Positions 1 to 8,840 of a DNA stretch of 23,073 nt are shown here, piece after piece. The stretch spans positions 1-23,073 of the forward strand of contig CAZCOH010000022.1 of assembly GCA_964500645.1 (NCBI GenBank), given 5' to 3'. Source of the stretch: CAYFIW01 sp964500645 (GTDB taxonomy: Bacteria > Chloroflexota > Dehalococcoidia > Lucifugimonadales > UBA826). Within the stretch, counting starts at the first letter, position 1; every line of letters starts with the position of its first letter. Both the position numbers and the translations under genes were made by a program. The notes under the pieces were generated by a model. That model worked only from the letters and a program-made list of their open reading frames with translations. It was not told the origin of the DNA and made no database searches.

Positions 1-3000
1 CAGTTTTAGTAGGTAAATAGATTAATGCTTTAAGTTTTCCATCTGAACCAACGTACTTAGTTGAATCGTATCCTTCTTCATCCTCACTGATGCCCATCAC
101 ATCGTTTGAAATACCTCTGTAACTACCGAGGTAATCAAGTGATGTAACCGCCTCATTCTGAACCAAGAATACAAAGTCAAAATCGTCTTTGAAATGAGAG
201 TATAGATCCTTCATTAAATAATTCCTCATTGAGGAGTTAACCGAGGCACCGTCCACCCATTCAGGATATTCGAAAGTGGACAGCTCTGCTGAGGCAGAGT
301 ATCCGTCCGGAGATACAGATATCTTTGAAGGTTCCCTTATGACAGGCCCTGATTCCCGCAGAGGCTCCACGCGTCTCTCAACACCGATTGGGTCGAGAAT
401 TCCGTTCGCAAGATATATCCAGTCAAGTTTCCCACCAAAAGCTCCGGAGCCGCTTCCGCTGAAAAGTCCCAGCTTATTGTCGACATGATGTACATTGGGT
501 TTACTAGAGTGGTGATGATTCGTCTCCCAATCTGAAGCGAAGCTCCATTCAAAACCTTCTGGTAGAGTGAATATTTCTGTTTCATTAGGAAGTTCCGATC
601 CGTCAAGAACAGTGAGAGATGCTTGTTTTTCTGGGATATTGATTGTGAAATGTATTTCATTCCATCTTTTAATATCTAGTCCAACTTCAGACACTAGGAA
701 GACCTGTTTGTGTTCTCGATAATCTCCAAATGGACTCATATTTAAGGTCACTTCAACCTGGCACAATTCGTTCACACTTATCTGAAGCCACCTGTAATAG
801 CCGCCGAAAGAAAAAAGTAATCGACTTGGAGAGTGATTCTCGTGATAATCCGTCCAGTTGGTGAGATCCTCTACAAAATTTCCGTCACTGTCGTACTTGT
901 AATTTCTGGCAGGCATCTCGTTAGGCAGCATCTCTGGTAGAACTGAGAATGCGAGCGTGAATTTGTCTCGATGCAGACTTTTATCTATAGTTCCGCTTGG
1001 TTTTAGGCTAACACTTCCTGAAACGCCCCACGAATCGCCCTTCAGGTATGGCACATCCAATATTCCATCGTGAAACAATACATCTTTCCCTTCCTTATTA
1101 CTGGAAAAATCCCAGTCATATCCACCTGCGACTGCGTTACCCCCCGATTCCGTAAAGTCCCAGTAGCCTACATCGTTGATTTTAGGTGAAATAATCAGGT
1201 TAGAGTATGATTCTTCCGGATACAGAACTGGGTAACCGTGGAAAATCACCTCTGTATTATCTAATCTGTCTTTCCAATGATTATATGAGTGTGTTAGGGA
1301 TTCCCTAAGCGCATCTATATCTTCCAGAGAATTTACCGAATCCCACGATCCAAATTTTATTAGTAATTCATCATCACTTGAAGCAAGATCGTCCTCGAAG
1401 TCCTTTACCTTCTTCGTGAGACTTCCTCTATTCTCATTTCGTTTAGCCCGGAACTCATCTATATCTGGAGATAATCCAAGCCAATCGTTCCAGTACAAAA
1501 TTCTGTTTTCGTAGCCTTTCCCAGGGGTAACATCTTTACCCTCTGCCTTCATTTTGGCATTAAGCTCTGGCCAATAATCATAATTTCTTGGCCATTCATA
1601 AACGTATTTTCCGCTTGGGTGTGATCGGTATATACCGTCCGGATACAGTAGGGTCCCATTGCCACCAACTTCACTGTAGTTACGGTGTCCACATCCAGTA
1701 TTGGGGTCTATATTAGTGGGAGCATTCACAACAGCATATATTCTTTCTGCTTGGGAAAGTGGTTCCGGACGACCTGCTCCCTTTATCACGACTGCAGTTG
1801 ACGTAGATACAGTTCCACTATTGACTGTGGCTGTTGTAGATGATTCCGAAGACGTTTTGGCTACAGATTCCGGCGATATGTTTAATTCATATTTTCCTTC
1901 TGCCTTATTTCCGTAAGACCAGGCTTTTATGATGTAATCGCCATCCCCTTTATCAAGCGTTATCGTTTTTGATGTCTTGGAACTTGCCTGTGTTGATATC
2001 CAGTAATATCCGGCCTGGTCTGCGTATGCGGATGAACCGGGTTGAAATATGTCTGCATCCAATTGGGTACCAGACAAGGATGTGATATCGAGGGTTATTA
2101 CGTCACCACTTTTAGCAGAATACTTGTAGCAGTCGTATTTATCACTATTGGAAATGGTCCCTGATATAGAGTCTTCCACCGTAAGTACCTTACAAGTTTC
2201 AGAGGCATTGGAACTGGCTGAAACTGTCTCATCACCTATAGAGACGATAAGGTCATATTCTCCCTCTGCTTTATTTCCATAGGACCATAATTTGATCTTG
2301 TAAGCCCCATCTCCTTTGTCGAGAGATGTATTGAGTGTGACATCAGGAGTCCCACCTGAAGCTGTTACGTATTTGAACCCGGTGTTTGATTCAGTAATCT
2401 GACTGTCTGGAGCATAAAGGTCCGCATCTAATGCAACACCGTTTTTAGATGTCATGTTAATGATGACATTATTGCTTTGACTAGCTGTAAATGTGTAGCA
2501 ATCAAATTTGTTTGAGCCTTCGATGTTCCCAGATACAAGGGTGTCTAGAGAGATGTTGCTACATGTGGCGCTTGAATCAGAACTTTGCGAGGAGGAGGCC
2601 GTGGATGTGTTTGATGTTGGTGTCGAAATGGAAACTTCATAGTCTCCTATTTCGTCAGAATATGACCAAACCTTGACACTGTATTTACCTGTCCCTTTGT
2701 CGAGAGGCAGTGCTCCTGAGTTTGTTTCCGTTCCCGATGCTGTCACCCAGGCATATCCGGTGTTACCCAAGGCGACTTCAGAATTCGGGGCATAAAGGTC
2801 TGCATCCAAACTAGAGCCAGACTTGGAATTTAAACTTATGAGAACTGCATTACTGTCTTTAATGGTCTGATCATCAACTTCGAACTCGTAACAATCATAG
2901 CCTGGCGCATCCGCCACGGTTCCAGTGATTGTATTTCCTAATGGCAAAGATTCACACGTGAGTGTCGACCCTGTCGCAAGGCCTACAAGGTTTCTACCTG

Positions 3001-3106
3001 CATCGGAAATCGTTAAAAATACAGAAGCTACGATTATCAGTGAAATCGCTATCGCAGGGGCAATCCACATCCGAGCATTAGAAGCCCTGGAGTACATGTT
3101 ATTCAT
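1..3106 (-). CDS. Large exported protein with three PPC-like repeats and a LamG-like region (C-terminus cut by window edge)
   Basis: The frame is open for 1035 codons from the ATG at 3104-3106 to the left edge with no stop, so the C-terminus lies outside the window. AAAGGA lies 9-10 bases before the start. Residues 14-35 are a hydrophobic signal or anchor segment (IAPAIAISLIIVASVFLTI). Three related blocks follow, about 50-160, 181-290 and 304-411. They share a C-x20-C pair, an LDAD(L/I)(Y/F) motif, an LDKGDG-like turn and a KxWSYGN-like strand, which resembles bacterial pre-peptidase C-terminal (PPC) beta-sandwich domains. A Ser/Thr-rich linker (412-440) leads to a Trp/Tyr-rich region. Residues 700-905 look like a concanavalin A/LamG-type sandwich ending in KLDWIYLANGIL. 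The last stretch (about 960-1035) contains HFKDDFDFVFLVQN and may begin another globular, possibly peptidase-like, domain; its active site would lie beyond the edge. Export and domain type are inferred; function is unknown. Confidence 0.85.
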   Translation of the reverse strand, partial: MNNMYSRASNARMWIAPAIAISLIIVASVFLTISDAGRNLVGLATGSTLTCESLPLGNTITGTVADAPGYDCYEFEVDDQTIKDSNAVLISLNSKSGSSLDADLYAPNSEVALGNTGYAWVTASGTETNSGALPLDKGTGKYSVKVWSYSDEIGDYEVSISTPTSNTSTASSSQSSDSSATCSNISLDTLVSGNIEGSNKFDCYTFTASQSNNVIINMTSKNGVALDADLYAPDSQITESNTGFKYVTASGGTPDVTLNTSLDKGDGAYKIKLWSYGNKAEGEYDLIVSIGDETVSASSNASETCKVLTVEDSISGTISNSDKYDCYKYSAKSGDVITLDITSLSGTQLDADIFQPGSSAYADQAGYYWISTQASSKTSKTITLDKGDGDYIIKAWSYGNKAEGKYELNISPESVAKTSSESSTTATVNSGTVSTSTAVVIKGAGRPEPLSQAERIYAVVNAPTNIDPNTGCGHRNYSEVGGNGTLLYPDGIYRSHPSGKYVYEWPRNYDYWPELNAKMKAEGKDVTPGKGYENRILYWNDWLGLSPDIDEFRAKRNENRGSLTKKVKDFEDDLASSDDELLIKFGSWDSVNSLEDIDALRESLTHSYNHWKDRLDNTEVIFHGYPVLYPEESYSNLIISPKINDVGYWDFTESGGNAVAGGYDWDFSSNKEGKDVLFHDGILDVPYLKGDSWGVSGSVSLKPSGTIDKSLHRDKFTLAFSVLPEMLPNEMPARNYKYDSDGNFVEDLTNWTDYHENHSPSRLLFSFGGYYRWLQISVNELCQVEVTLNMSPFGDYREHKQVFLVSEVGLDIKRWNEIHFTINIPEKQASLTVLDGSELPNETEIFTLPEGFEWSFASDWETNHHHSSKPNVHHVDNKLGLFSGSGSGAFGGKLDWIYLANGILDPIGVERRVEPLRESGPVIREPSKISVSPDGYSASAELSTFEYPEWVDGASVNSSMRNYLMKDLYSHFKDDFDFVFLVQNEAVTSLDYLGSYRGISNDVMGISEDEEGYDSTKYVGSDGKLKALIYLPTKT

Positions 3107-3377
3107 GAAGGTTTATCCTTTTGGAATATATTCAAATCCTTAGCGCCAAATCAAAAAACGATTATATTAAGGAATAACAGTATATTTTATATGACTGAGT
3201 GTGAAGCGTGTAAATACTTATGTTTCTCTCTTATTCTTTAACAGGGCTCATCTATCCACTTTCTACGTAGGATCAGAAAATTCGAGTGGATGACTTAGCG
3301 ATTCTGATAGAGAACCCTCTCCCACCTTACCCATCGTGAAATTGAATCCTGACCTAGTGATTAAAGTTGAGTATGGC

Positions 3378-4346
3378 TTACTTTAAAGAATTGAGGAATT
3401 CTAAAAGGGCCACGTTTACTTCTTCTGGTGCTTCTTGTTGAACCCAATGACCTGCACCTTCTATGACTTTACTGACGCGCATATCCCTACAATGAATGTC
3501 AGGAGTTTCGTACAGATCAATCCCGGGCACAAAAGTACGTACTAAGTCCTTACTCCCTGCAATAAAGCAGCTAGGTTGCTCAACAGGTTCTACACCCATC
3601 ATCGGCAAATTATCGAAGTCTTGATCCTGATTTCTATAACGATTTATCGGACCACGGAAACCGCCGGCAGAAAAATTGTCAATGTAGTACTCGAGGTCTT
3701 TATCTGATAGCCAATCAGGGAAGGGATCTGGGTCCTCAAAATCTCCCAATAGCGTTGTTGAGGGGGCTCGATTCACCCAATTTTCAAGGGAAGATGCGTC
3801 ACCGCTCGCAGAGAAATACATCTTCCTTAGAGATAATCGAATATCAGATTCTAACTCTCTTTCTGCTACTCCTTCTTCCTGAAAATATAATTGATAGAAG
3901 AATTTGTCTTTATATAGTTGTCTTAATGCTTGCAGGTTAGAAACGGGACCCCGTTTTCGATATGGGACACTTAGCCCCGCAACGGCAGATATCCGATTTT
4001 TATGTAAGGTGGCAGTGTTCCATACAATGGGAGCTCCCCAATCATGACCAATAAGAATTGCTTTTTCTTCGTCAAAGTAATCTATTAAACCTATTAAATC
4101 AGCCATGTGGTCAGACATTCCGTAGGAGTCAATAGCGTACGGTTTATCACTCCCTCCATAACCTCTTACATCAAGGGCTAAAACACGATATCCCGCCGAT
4201 GCGATAGGTTTTATCTGGTGTCGCCATGAATACCAGAGTTCTGGGAATCCATGAACCATAATTACCAATGGTCCTTCACCCTCTATCGCAACCCTTAAAT
4301 TGATGTTGTTACTTTTGATAGTCTTAATTTCGAAGTTCCAATCCAT
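3378..4346 (-). CDS. Alpha/beta hydrolase, epoxide hydrolase family
   Basis: 322 residues, a normal length for a soluble epoxide hydrolase, which opens an epoxide to a vicinal diol through an Asp-ester intermediate. The oxyanion motif HGFPELWYSW begins at residue 32, and GYGGSDKP (62-69) follows beta-4. The nucleophile elbow GHDWGA gives Asp102, the Asp that distinguishes epoxide hydrolases from Ser esterases. Cap-domain tyrosines that would activate the epoxide oxygen are visible at Tyr154 (QLYFQEEG) and Tyr237 (NRYRN). The acid is Asp267 (GSKDLV) and the base His300 (GAGHWVQ), so the full catalytic set is present. Haloalkane dehalogenases share the Asp nucleophile but not these two tyrosines. 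The ATG start has GAGGCGG about 8 bases upstream. It lies 83 bp downstream of the SDR on the same strand, so the two may be cotranscribed. The natural substrate cannot be told from sequence. Confidence 0.9.
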   Translation of the reverse strand: MDWNFEIKTIKSNNINLRVAIEGEGPLVIMVHGFPELWYSWRHQIKPIASAGYRVLALDVRGYGGSDKPYAIDSYGMSDHMADLIGLIDYFDEEKAILIGHDWGAPIVWNTATLHKNRISAVAGLSVPYRKRGPVSNLQALRQLYKDKFFYQLYFQEEGVAERELESDIRLSLRKMYFSASGDASSLENWVNRAPSTTLLGDFEDPDPFPDWLSDKDLEYYIDNFSAGGFRGPINRYRNQDQDFDNLPMMGVEPVEQPSCFIAGSKDLVRTFVPGIDLYETPDIHCRDMRVSKVIEGAGHWVQQEAPEEVNVALLEFLNSLK

Positions 4347-4429
4347 TATTTATGCCGCCTCAATTAAGAATTACATTAGTGTTTTGAATGTGTACTGGGT
4401 AAAAATATTTAACCTAACGATTAATATAT

Positions 4430-5218
4430 TCAGTTATGTATTCTTTGGGATGCTACCATGCCTCCATCAACCAATAGGGTTTCCCCATTAACGTATTGGC
4501 CCAGATCTGACGATAAATACAAAACCGCATTTGCTATATCACTTGGGAGTCCACCTTTGCCAGTGGGAACGAATTCCTTGAAGTCGTCTGGGTTATGTGG
4601 AGGGCCATCGATTGAATCGTCATCAAGTTCTGGCAAATTGTTTGAGATTGCCCCAGGCGCAATGCAATTTGCGGTAATATTTTTCCCTGCTAAGTCTGCG
4701 GCTATTCCTTTCACCATTCTCCTTAATGCCATCTTGGCGGTTCCATATGCAGTCCAATTTGGCATAGCTACATAAGAATGAACACTGGATAAACAAATTA
4801 TTCGTCCTTCAACACCAGCCGATATCATTTCTTTTGCCGCCCTTTGAGAAGCAAAAAAATATCCTTTTAAAGATAAATTCATCATTCTGTCCCAATAGAC
4901 TTCATCAGTCTCAAAAAAAGGCCTTTGTTGATCAGGAAAAATAGCATTATTTACCAAAATATCAATTTGGTGGTGTTGTTCCATGAAAGAATCAAAAACC
5001 AAATTTATATCTTCAATCCTACTGACATCACCTTGGTGGAAAGTGGCACGCACTCCGCTATTAGTAATTATTTCCAATAGCCTTTTCGTGAACTCATCAT
5101 CCAAAATATCATTCACACCGACATCCGCACCTTCGTTTGCGAGCGTTATTGCGATTCCTCGTCCTATCCCTTTTCTGGCTCCTGTAATTAAAACCTTTTT
5201 TCCGTCAAGTAATCCCAT
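4430..5218 (-). CDS. Short-chain dehydrogenase/reductase (SDR)
   Basis: 262 residues, a classical SDR: an NAD(P)-dependent oxidation or reduction of an alcohol/carbonyl pair in the cytoplasm. The coenzyme motif TGARKGIG is at 12-19. Asp37 follows beta-2 (GVND), which usually favours NAD over NADP. The NNAG motif is present as NNAI (90-93). The catalytic tetrad is Asn114 (NLSLKGY), Ser145, Tyr158 and Lys162 (YGTAK), with the usual 13-residue Ser-Tyr spacing. The C-terminus VNGETLLVDGG is typical of the family. ATG start with AAGGG about 8 bases upstream. It is transcribed before the epoxide hydrolase on the same strand and diverges from the PLP lyase gene. An oxidation following the hydrolase step is possible but not shown by the sequence. 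Substrate unknown. Confidence 0.9.
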   Translation of the reverse strand: MGLLDGKKVLITGARKGIGRGIAITLANEGADVGVNDILDDEFTKRLLEIITNSGVRATFHQGDVSRIEDINLVFDSFMEQHHQIDILVNNAIFPDQQRPFFETDEVYWDRMMNLSLKGYFFASQRAAKEMISAGVEGRIICLSSVHSYVAMPNWTAYGTAKMALRRMVKGIAADLAGKNITANCIAPGAISNNLPELDDDSIDGPPHNPDDFKEFVPTGKGGLPSDIANAVLYLSSDLGQYVNGETLLVDGGMVASQRIHN

Positions 5219-5351
5219 TTTTCTAACCCTTGTGATTCGGATTTAAATAAATATTTACAAACCTTTATGAAAGATTCAGATTAGGTAAATATATTAAAAT
5301 TCATTGGACATGAATAGCTGCTTCAATGAAAAACCGTGATCTGAGGAAATT

Positions 5352-6461
5352 ATGAGCAACATTGATGATAAATCTGAGGGTATGTTTTCATCAGAAGCCG
5401 TGGTGCTCAGAGGAGATGGTGAACCTCTAAGTTCTAACGATTATATTAAAAGACTAAATGACATAGCTGGTCGTTCACCTATACCAAAAGATGATTATTC
5501 TGTTGGTGGGAGTGTAGGAGAATTAGAAACTTCTATGGCCACTATGCTTGGAAAAGAATCTGCAGTGTTTATGCCCACTGGAACACTTGCTAACCATATC
5601 GCTGTTCGAAATCTATGCCACGGGACATCTAGACTTATCGTGCAAGAACAAGGTCATTTATACCGGGACAGTGGTGATACTGTGCAGCAGCTCAGTGGAA
5701 TCAATTTGTTACCTTTGGGTGTAGGAAACGCCTGCTTTACCTATTCAGAAGTAAAGCAAGCAATAGATGATTCGATGGGAGGAAGGGTTCCAATGCAAAT
5801 AGGTGGTCTTGTAATTGAGAGCCCAGTACGTAGATACCATGGTCAAATAATTCCGTTTGGAGAAATGCAGCGGATCACCCAGCTCTGTAAAGAAAACTCG
5901 ATAGGCACACATCTAGACGGGGCTCGATTATTTATGATGAGTGCTGCAACAGGGATCACTCCATCAGATTATTCGGATCTTTTTGACACAGTGTATGTAT
6001 CAATGTGGAAATATTTCGGATCACCATTTGGCGCAATCCTTGCTGGCTCTAATGAATTTTGTGAAAACTTGTTCCATCAACGTCGAATGTTTGGTGGCGG
6101 GTTACCTTCGGCCTCACTAGCGGCGGCTTTGGCACTTGAAGGCAGTAAATCCTTCCAAAATGATTTTAATGACGCTATGAATAAAGGCATCGAATTATTA
6201 ACTAGACTTAACGACAATCCCGAGGTGCAGTGGGATCTACACGAAAATTTGTCAAATATATTCCCAGTAATTTTGTCAAAAAGAATAGACGTTATGTGCC
6301 TGTCAGATGCTTTAAAAAAGAGAGGCATATTTATCGATGATCAAGTCGATGACATGAATAGAATTTACATCACTGTTAATGTTACTTTGTTGAGAAAATC
6401 CGTGGATAATATTTTGCACGATTTCTTGGAAGCTCTGAAAGAATCTGAAGTGACTACATAA
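5352..6461 (+). CDS. PLP-dependent beta-eliminating lyase / threonine aldolase family protein
   Basis: 369 residues with the fold-type I pattern of Pfam Beta_elim_lyase. Visible elements are GELETSMATMLGKESAVFMP (56-75) followed by TGTLAN (76-81); GHLYRDSGD (101-109); the PLP-pyridine Asp189 in THLDGARLF; and the Schiff-base Lys220 in SMWKYFGSPFG. RRMFGGGLPSA (244-254) matches the family's GGG(M/L) segment. Low-specificity threonine aldolases cleave threonine to glycine and acetaldehyde. This protein departs from them at several sites: the N-terminal RSDT-type motif is missing, the usual ENTHN motif is replaced by ESPVRRYHG (156-164), and the LSKG lysine motif reads MWKYFG. It may therefore act on another beta-hydroxy or beta-substituted amino acid. 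ATG start with GAGG 5-6 bases upstream. Divergent from the SDR at 4430. Confidence 0.8.
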   Translation: MSNIDDKSEGMFSSEAVVLRGDGEPLSSNDYIKRLNDIAGRSPIPKDDYSVGGSVGELETSMATMLGKESAVFMPTGTLANHIAVRNLCHGTSRLIVQEQGHLYRDSGDTVQQLSGINLLPLGVGNACFTYSEVKQAIDDSMGGRVPMQIGGLVIESPVRRYHGQIIPFGEMQRITQLCKENSIGTHLDGARLFMMSAATGITPSDYSDLFDTVYVSMWKYFGSPFGAILAGSNEFCENLFHQRRMFGGGLPSASLAAALALEGSKSFQNDFNDAMNKGIELLTRLNDNPEVQWDLHENLSNIFPVILSKRIDVMCLSDALKKRGIFIDDQVDDMNRIYITVNVTLLRKSVDNILHDFLEALKESEVTT

Positions 6462-6629
6462 TGGACACTGTAATCATGATCATATTTATTTCCAAGATCA
6501 AATAGTGACTCTAGGACACACTTTCTCCATATTGTCATAGTTTTAAGTTGTAACTGGGTAGGTTCAGGTTTACCATTGCCAAGATTTTCCAGCTCAGAAA
6601 TTAATTATGCTGACCCTTAGGAGAGAATG

Positions 6630-7367
6630 ATGACTCAGGAAAAAACACTCAGACAACGCATCCGGGATGGAGAAGTTTTGGTAGCGTTGCGGGGATCTCT
6701 GGATACCACAAAGAGCCAATTATCAGATATTTGGGCAACAGACCATTATGACTATATCTGGATTGATGGGCAGCATACAGCTTTCAGCGAAGAATCACTT
6801 GTAGCCTATTGTACAGCAGCTGAGGAGTTGGGTATCGACGTGCAGTTGAGAATACCTCATACCCGTCACGCCTACTTAGTCGGTAGATATTTGGACTTAG
6901 GCTGTAGCGCTGTCTTGGTACCCGAAGTAATGGAAGAGGAGACTGTGGATGATGCCCTTGCATATGCCTATTATCCCCAGGTTGGCAGGCGAAGTTGGGG
7001 TGGAGAGGCACGTAGAGGAGTACGTGGTGTAGCAAAAGGCATGGATCGATTGCAATATGCAGCGTGGTGGAATGACTATGTGACATTAAGTATTCAGGTG
7101 GAGTCAGTTGAAGCTGTAACCAATATTAAGAAATTGGCTAAACCAGGCGTGACTGTTGTGACCTTTGGACCCAATGATTTGTCTTTCAACATGGAGGGAC
7201 ATGAGGGTTATCCTTTAAAGAGCGTAGATGACTGCATGCGTAATGTGGCAGCACAACTGGACGGTACAGGTATACGTCTCGCCATGGGTACTGGAACAAA
7301 GCCAGACGAACGGGAAAAGTATCTCGAGATAGGGATTACACTTTTCCAGGAAGACCCGCCTGCGTAA
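6630..7367 (+). CDS. HpcH/HpaI aldolase / citrate lyase family protein
   Basis: About 245 residues, a (beta/alpha)8 class II metal-dependent aldolase of the HpcH/HpaI family, which cleaves or forms C-C bonds between pyruvate-type and aldehyde units. Numbered from the upstream ATG at 6627, the HpaI-type catalytic residues are visible: His50 (DGQHTAF), Arg75 (QLRIPH), and metal ligands Glu159 (IQVES) and Asp184 (FGPNDLS). The pocket motif YYPQVGRRSWGGEARRG is at 115-131. Two ATGs abut at 6627 and 6630. AGGAG at 6619-6623 is only 3 bases from the first but 6 from the second, so I take 6630. The family is used for 4-hydroxy-2-oxo acids from aromatic catabolism and for 2-keto-3-deoxy sugar acids; the sequence does not decide which. 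It lies 168 bp after the PLP lyase gene on the same strand and converges on MmgE/PrpD. Confidence 0.85.
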   Translation: MTQEKTLRQRIRDGEVLVALRGSLDTTKSQLSDIWATDHYDYIWIDGQHTAFSEESLVAYCTAAEELGIDVQLRIPHTRHAYLVGRYLDLGCSAVLVPEVMEEETVDDALAYAYYPQVGRRSWGGEARRGVRGVAKGMDRLQYAAWWNDYVTLSIQVESVEAVTNIKKLAKPGVTVVTFGPNDLSFNMEGHEGYPLKSVDDCMRNVAAQLDGTGIRLAMGTGTKPDEREKYLEIGITLFQEDPPA

Positions 7368-7475
7368 TTATTTCCTCAGATTTACAGGAAGCTATATTTT
7401 AGATTAGTACTGGTAAAATATTCTTAATACATTCCACTTATATGCTGAGCATTATTCATAGCTAGTTGGAGGATA

Positions 7476-8840
7476 TTATGGAATTAAATGGGCACTAATT
7501 TCATTCATTGACTGCTTGGATTCAAGGTTATAGACGAATTCATATATAGCCTCTGATTTCTCTTGTCCTAAAAGTGGCTCTGATAAACCAAGAAACTTAT
7601 TAAGAGTATCGTCCCAACTTACAGGATTTTCAGGTTCTCCTTTTGGATAATCAACATTTTGCTCATATTTCTTTCCATTTACTGTTGAAATAGAAATATG
7701 TGATTGCATTTCATGTTGAAACGTCTCTTGCCTGACATTTACTTTTCCCATAACTGTTTGCAGAGTTTCATCACCAATCAACTGATAGGAATCCCATAAG
7801 TATTCCCCCTTGATGGCGGCAACGGCCGCAGCGAAATAAGCACTGAATTGCGCCTCCACAGTATTTTTGGGGAAATCTGCTGAGTATCCGACCATATCGT
7901 AGCCAGTTTTCCCCATAGTGATATCAATTTTTGAAATATCATTGTGATTTATGTCGTTGTCCTGAGTTATATCTAATACTGCATCTATGGTTGCATGGCT
8001 AAATCTACAACAAGGATACGGTTTAACGGCCGTGTTCATAACTTCAAAATCAGTGCCATAAGTATCAAATATAGAAAAATCTGTGATTTCATCGTTTGCA
8101 TATAGCTTGAGATATCCGAACTTACCCTCAATTGGATTGGTTGCGCCCAAGTAACCACTTTGTGCCATTACTAGACTTAATATGGAGTTGTGAGGAGTCA
8201 GCCCAGTATGCAATCGTTTATTCCAGGAGCCATTATCCAAGAATTGTTGTGAACCTGCTATTTGGCTCACATTTAACCCCATTGCATTTTGAATCACATC
8301 TGCGTTCAAATTCAATAATTTTCCGCCAGCGGCAGTACATCCGAATATGTTGGTGGTGGCAGTCGGATGAAAGCCCTTTCGGTGAATCGATGGGCCATGC
8401 GTCCGTCCGATTTTTAGGGTTATGTCATATCCGACAATTGATGCAAGTAGAAAGTCCATTCCAGATTTTCCATGCTCTTGCGCTAATGCTAAATTAGATG
8501 AAAAGATGGGTGTTCCTGGATGAATTATAGATTCCTGATGAGTGTCGTCGAAATCCATACTATGTGCCAATGTAGCATTCGCTAACGAAGCATAATGTGC
8601 CGGATATGTATACGGAAACCCTATGACCTGTGAGGCCCCTGAAGCGCCGCTTACCAATGTTTTTATTCCATTCATAATAGATTCTGAAGAGTCGGCAAGG
8701 TAACCACCTCCCAGAGCAACGCCAATATAATCTAAAAATAACTGTTTACTCCTATCAACTACTTCCGGAGGAACATCTTCAAATTTTATTGATGAAAGGT
8801 AGTCCAAAGATAATTGCGTAATGTTCTTATCATCGGTCAT
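7476..8840 (-). CDS. MmgE/PrpD family protein
   Basis: 454 residues, the usual size for the MmgE/PrpD superfamily, which includes 2-methylcitrate dehydratase, cis-aconitate decarboxylase and iminodisuccinate epimerase. Signature stretches are SMDFDDTHQESIIHPGTP (94-111), RKGFHPTATTNIFG (154-167), KRLHTG, the NPIEGKFGY segment and KPYPCCRFSHATIDAVLD in the second half. The first contains the conserved Asp/His cluster of the helical domain. The product is cytoplasmic. Family members outside the methylcitrate cycle are common and their substrates often unknown; no prpB or prpC partner lies nearby, so a methylcitrate role is not supported here. ATG start with GGAGG about 9 bases upstream, and a TATAAT hexamer on the same strand about 48 bases further up. 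Divergent from glutamate dehydrogenase. Confidence 0.9.
   Translation of the reverse strand: MTDDKNITQLSLDYLSSIKFEDVPPEVVDRSKQLFLDYIGVALGGGYLADSSESIMNGIKTLVSGASGASQVIGFPYTYPAHYASLANATLAHSMDFDDTHQESIIHPGTPIFSSNLALAQEHGKSGMDFLLASIVGYDITLKIGRTHGPSIHRKGFHPTATTNIFGCTAAGGKLLNLNADVIQNAMGLNVSQIAGSQQFLDNGSWNKRLHTGLTPHNSILSLVMAQSGYLGATNPIEGKFGYLKLYANDEITDFSIFDTYGTDFEVMNTAVKPYPCCRFSHATIDAVLDITQDNDINHNDISKIDITMGKTGYDMVGYSADFPKNTVEAQFSAYFAAAVAAIKGEYLWDSYQLIGDETLQTVMGKVNVRQETFQHEMQSHISISTVNGKKYEQNVDYPKGEPENPVSWDDTLNKFLGLSEPLLGQEKSEAIYEFVYNLESKQSMNEISAHLIP

Noticed and set aside
337..3143. Several short open frames on both strands within 1-3143 (for example 337-660, 1701-1916, 2925-3143)
   Set aside because: All are covered by the continuous 1035-codon minus-strand frame, which has signal segment, repeats and ribosome-binding site.
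3254..3291. ATCCACT / AGTGGAT inverted repeat between the epoxide hydrolase and the PPC-repeat protein
   Set aside because: Seven base pairs with a long loop and no T-run; not enough for a terminator or operator call.
7394..7421. Inverted repeat ATATTTTA / TAAAATAT between the HpaI-type aldolase and MmgE/PrpD
   Set aside because: All A-T stem of 8 bp with a 12-nt loop; too weak to call a terminator.
7467..7498. GGAGG followed by ATG and a six-codon frame (MELNGH) on the plus strand
   Set aside because: A good-looking ribosome-binding site, but the peptide is tiny, overlaps the end of MmgE/PrpD on the other strand and leads to no gene; probably chance or a remnant.
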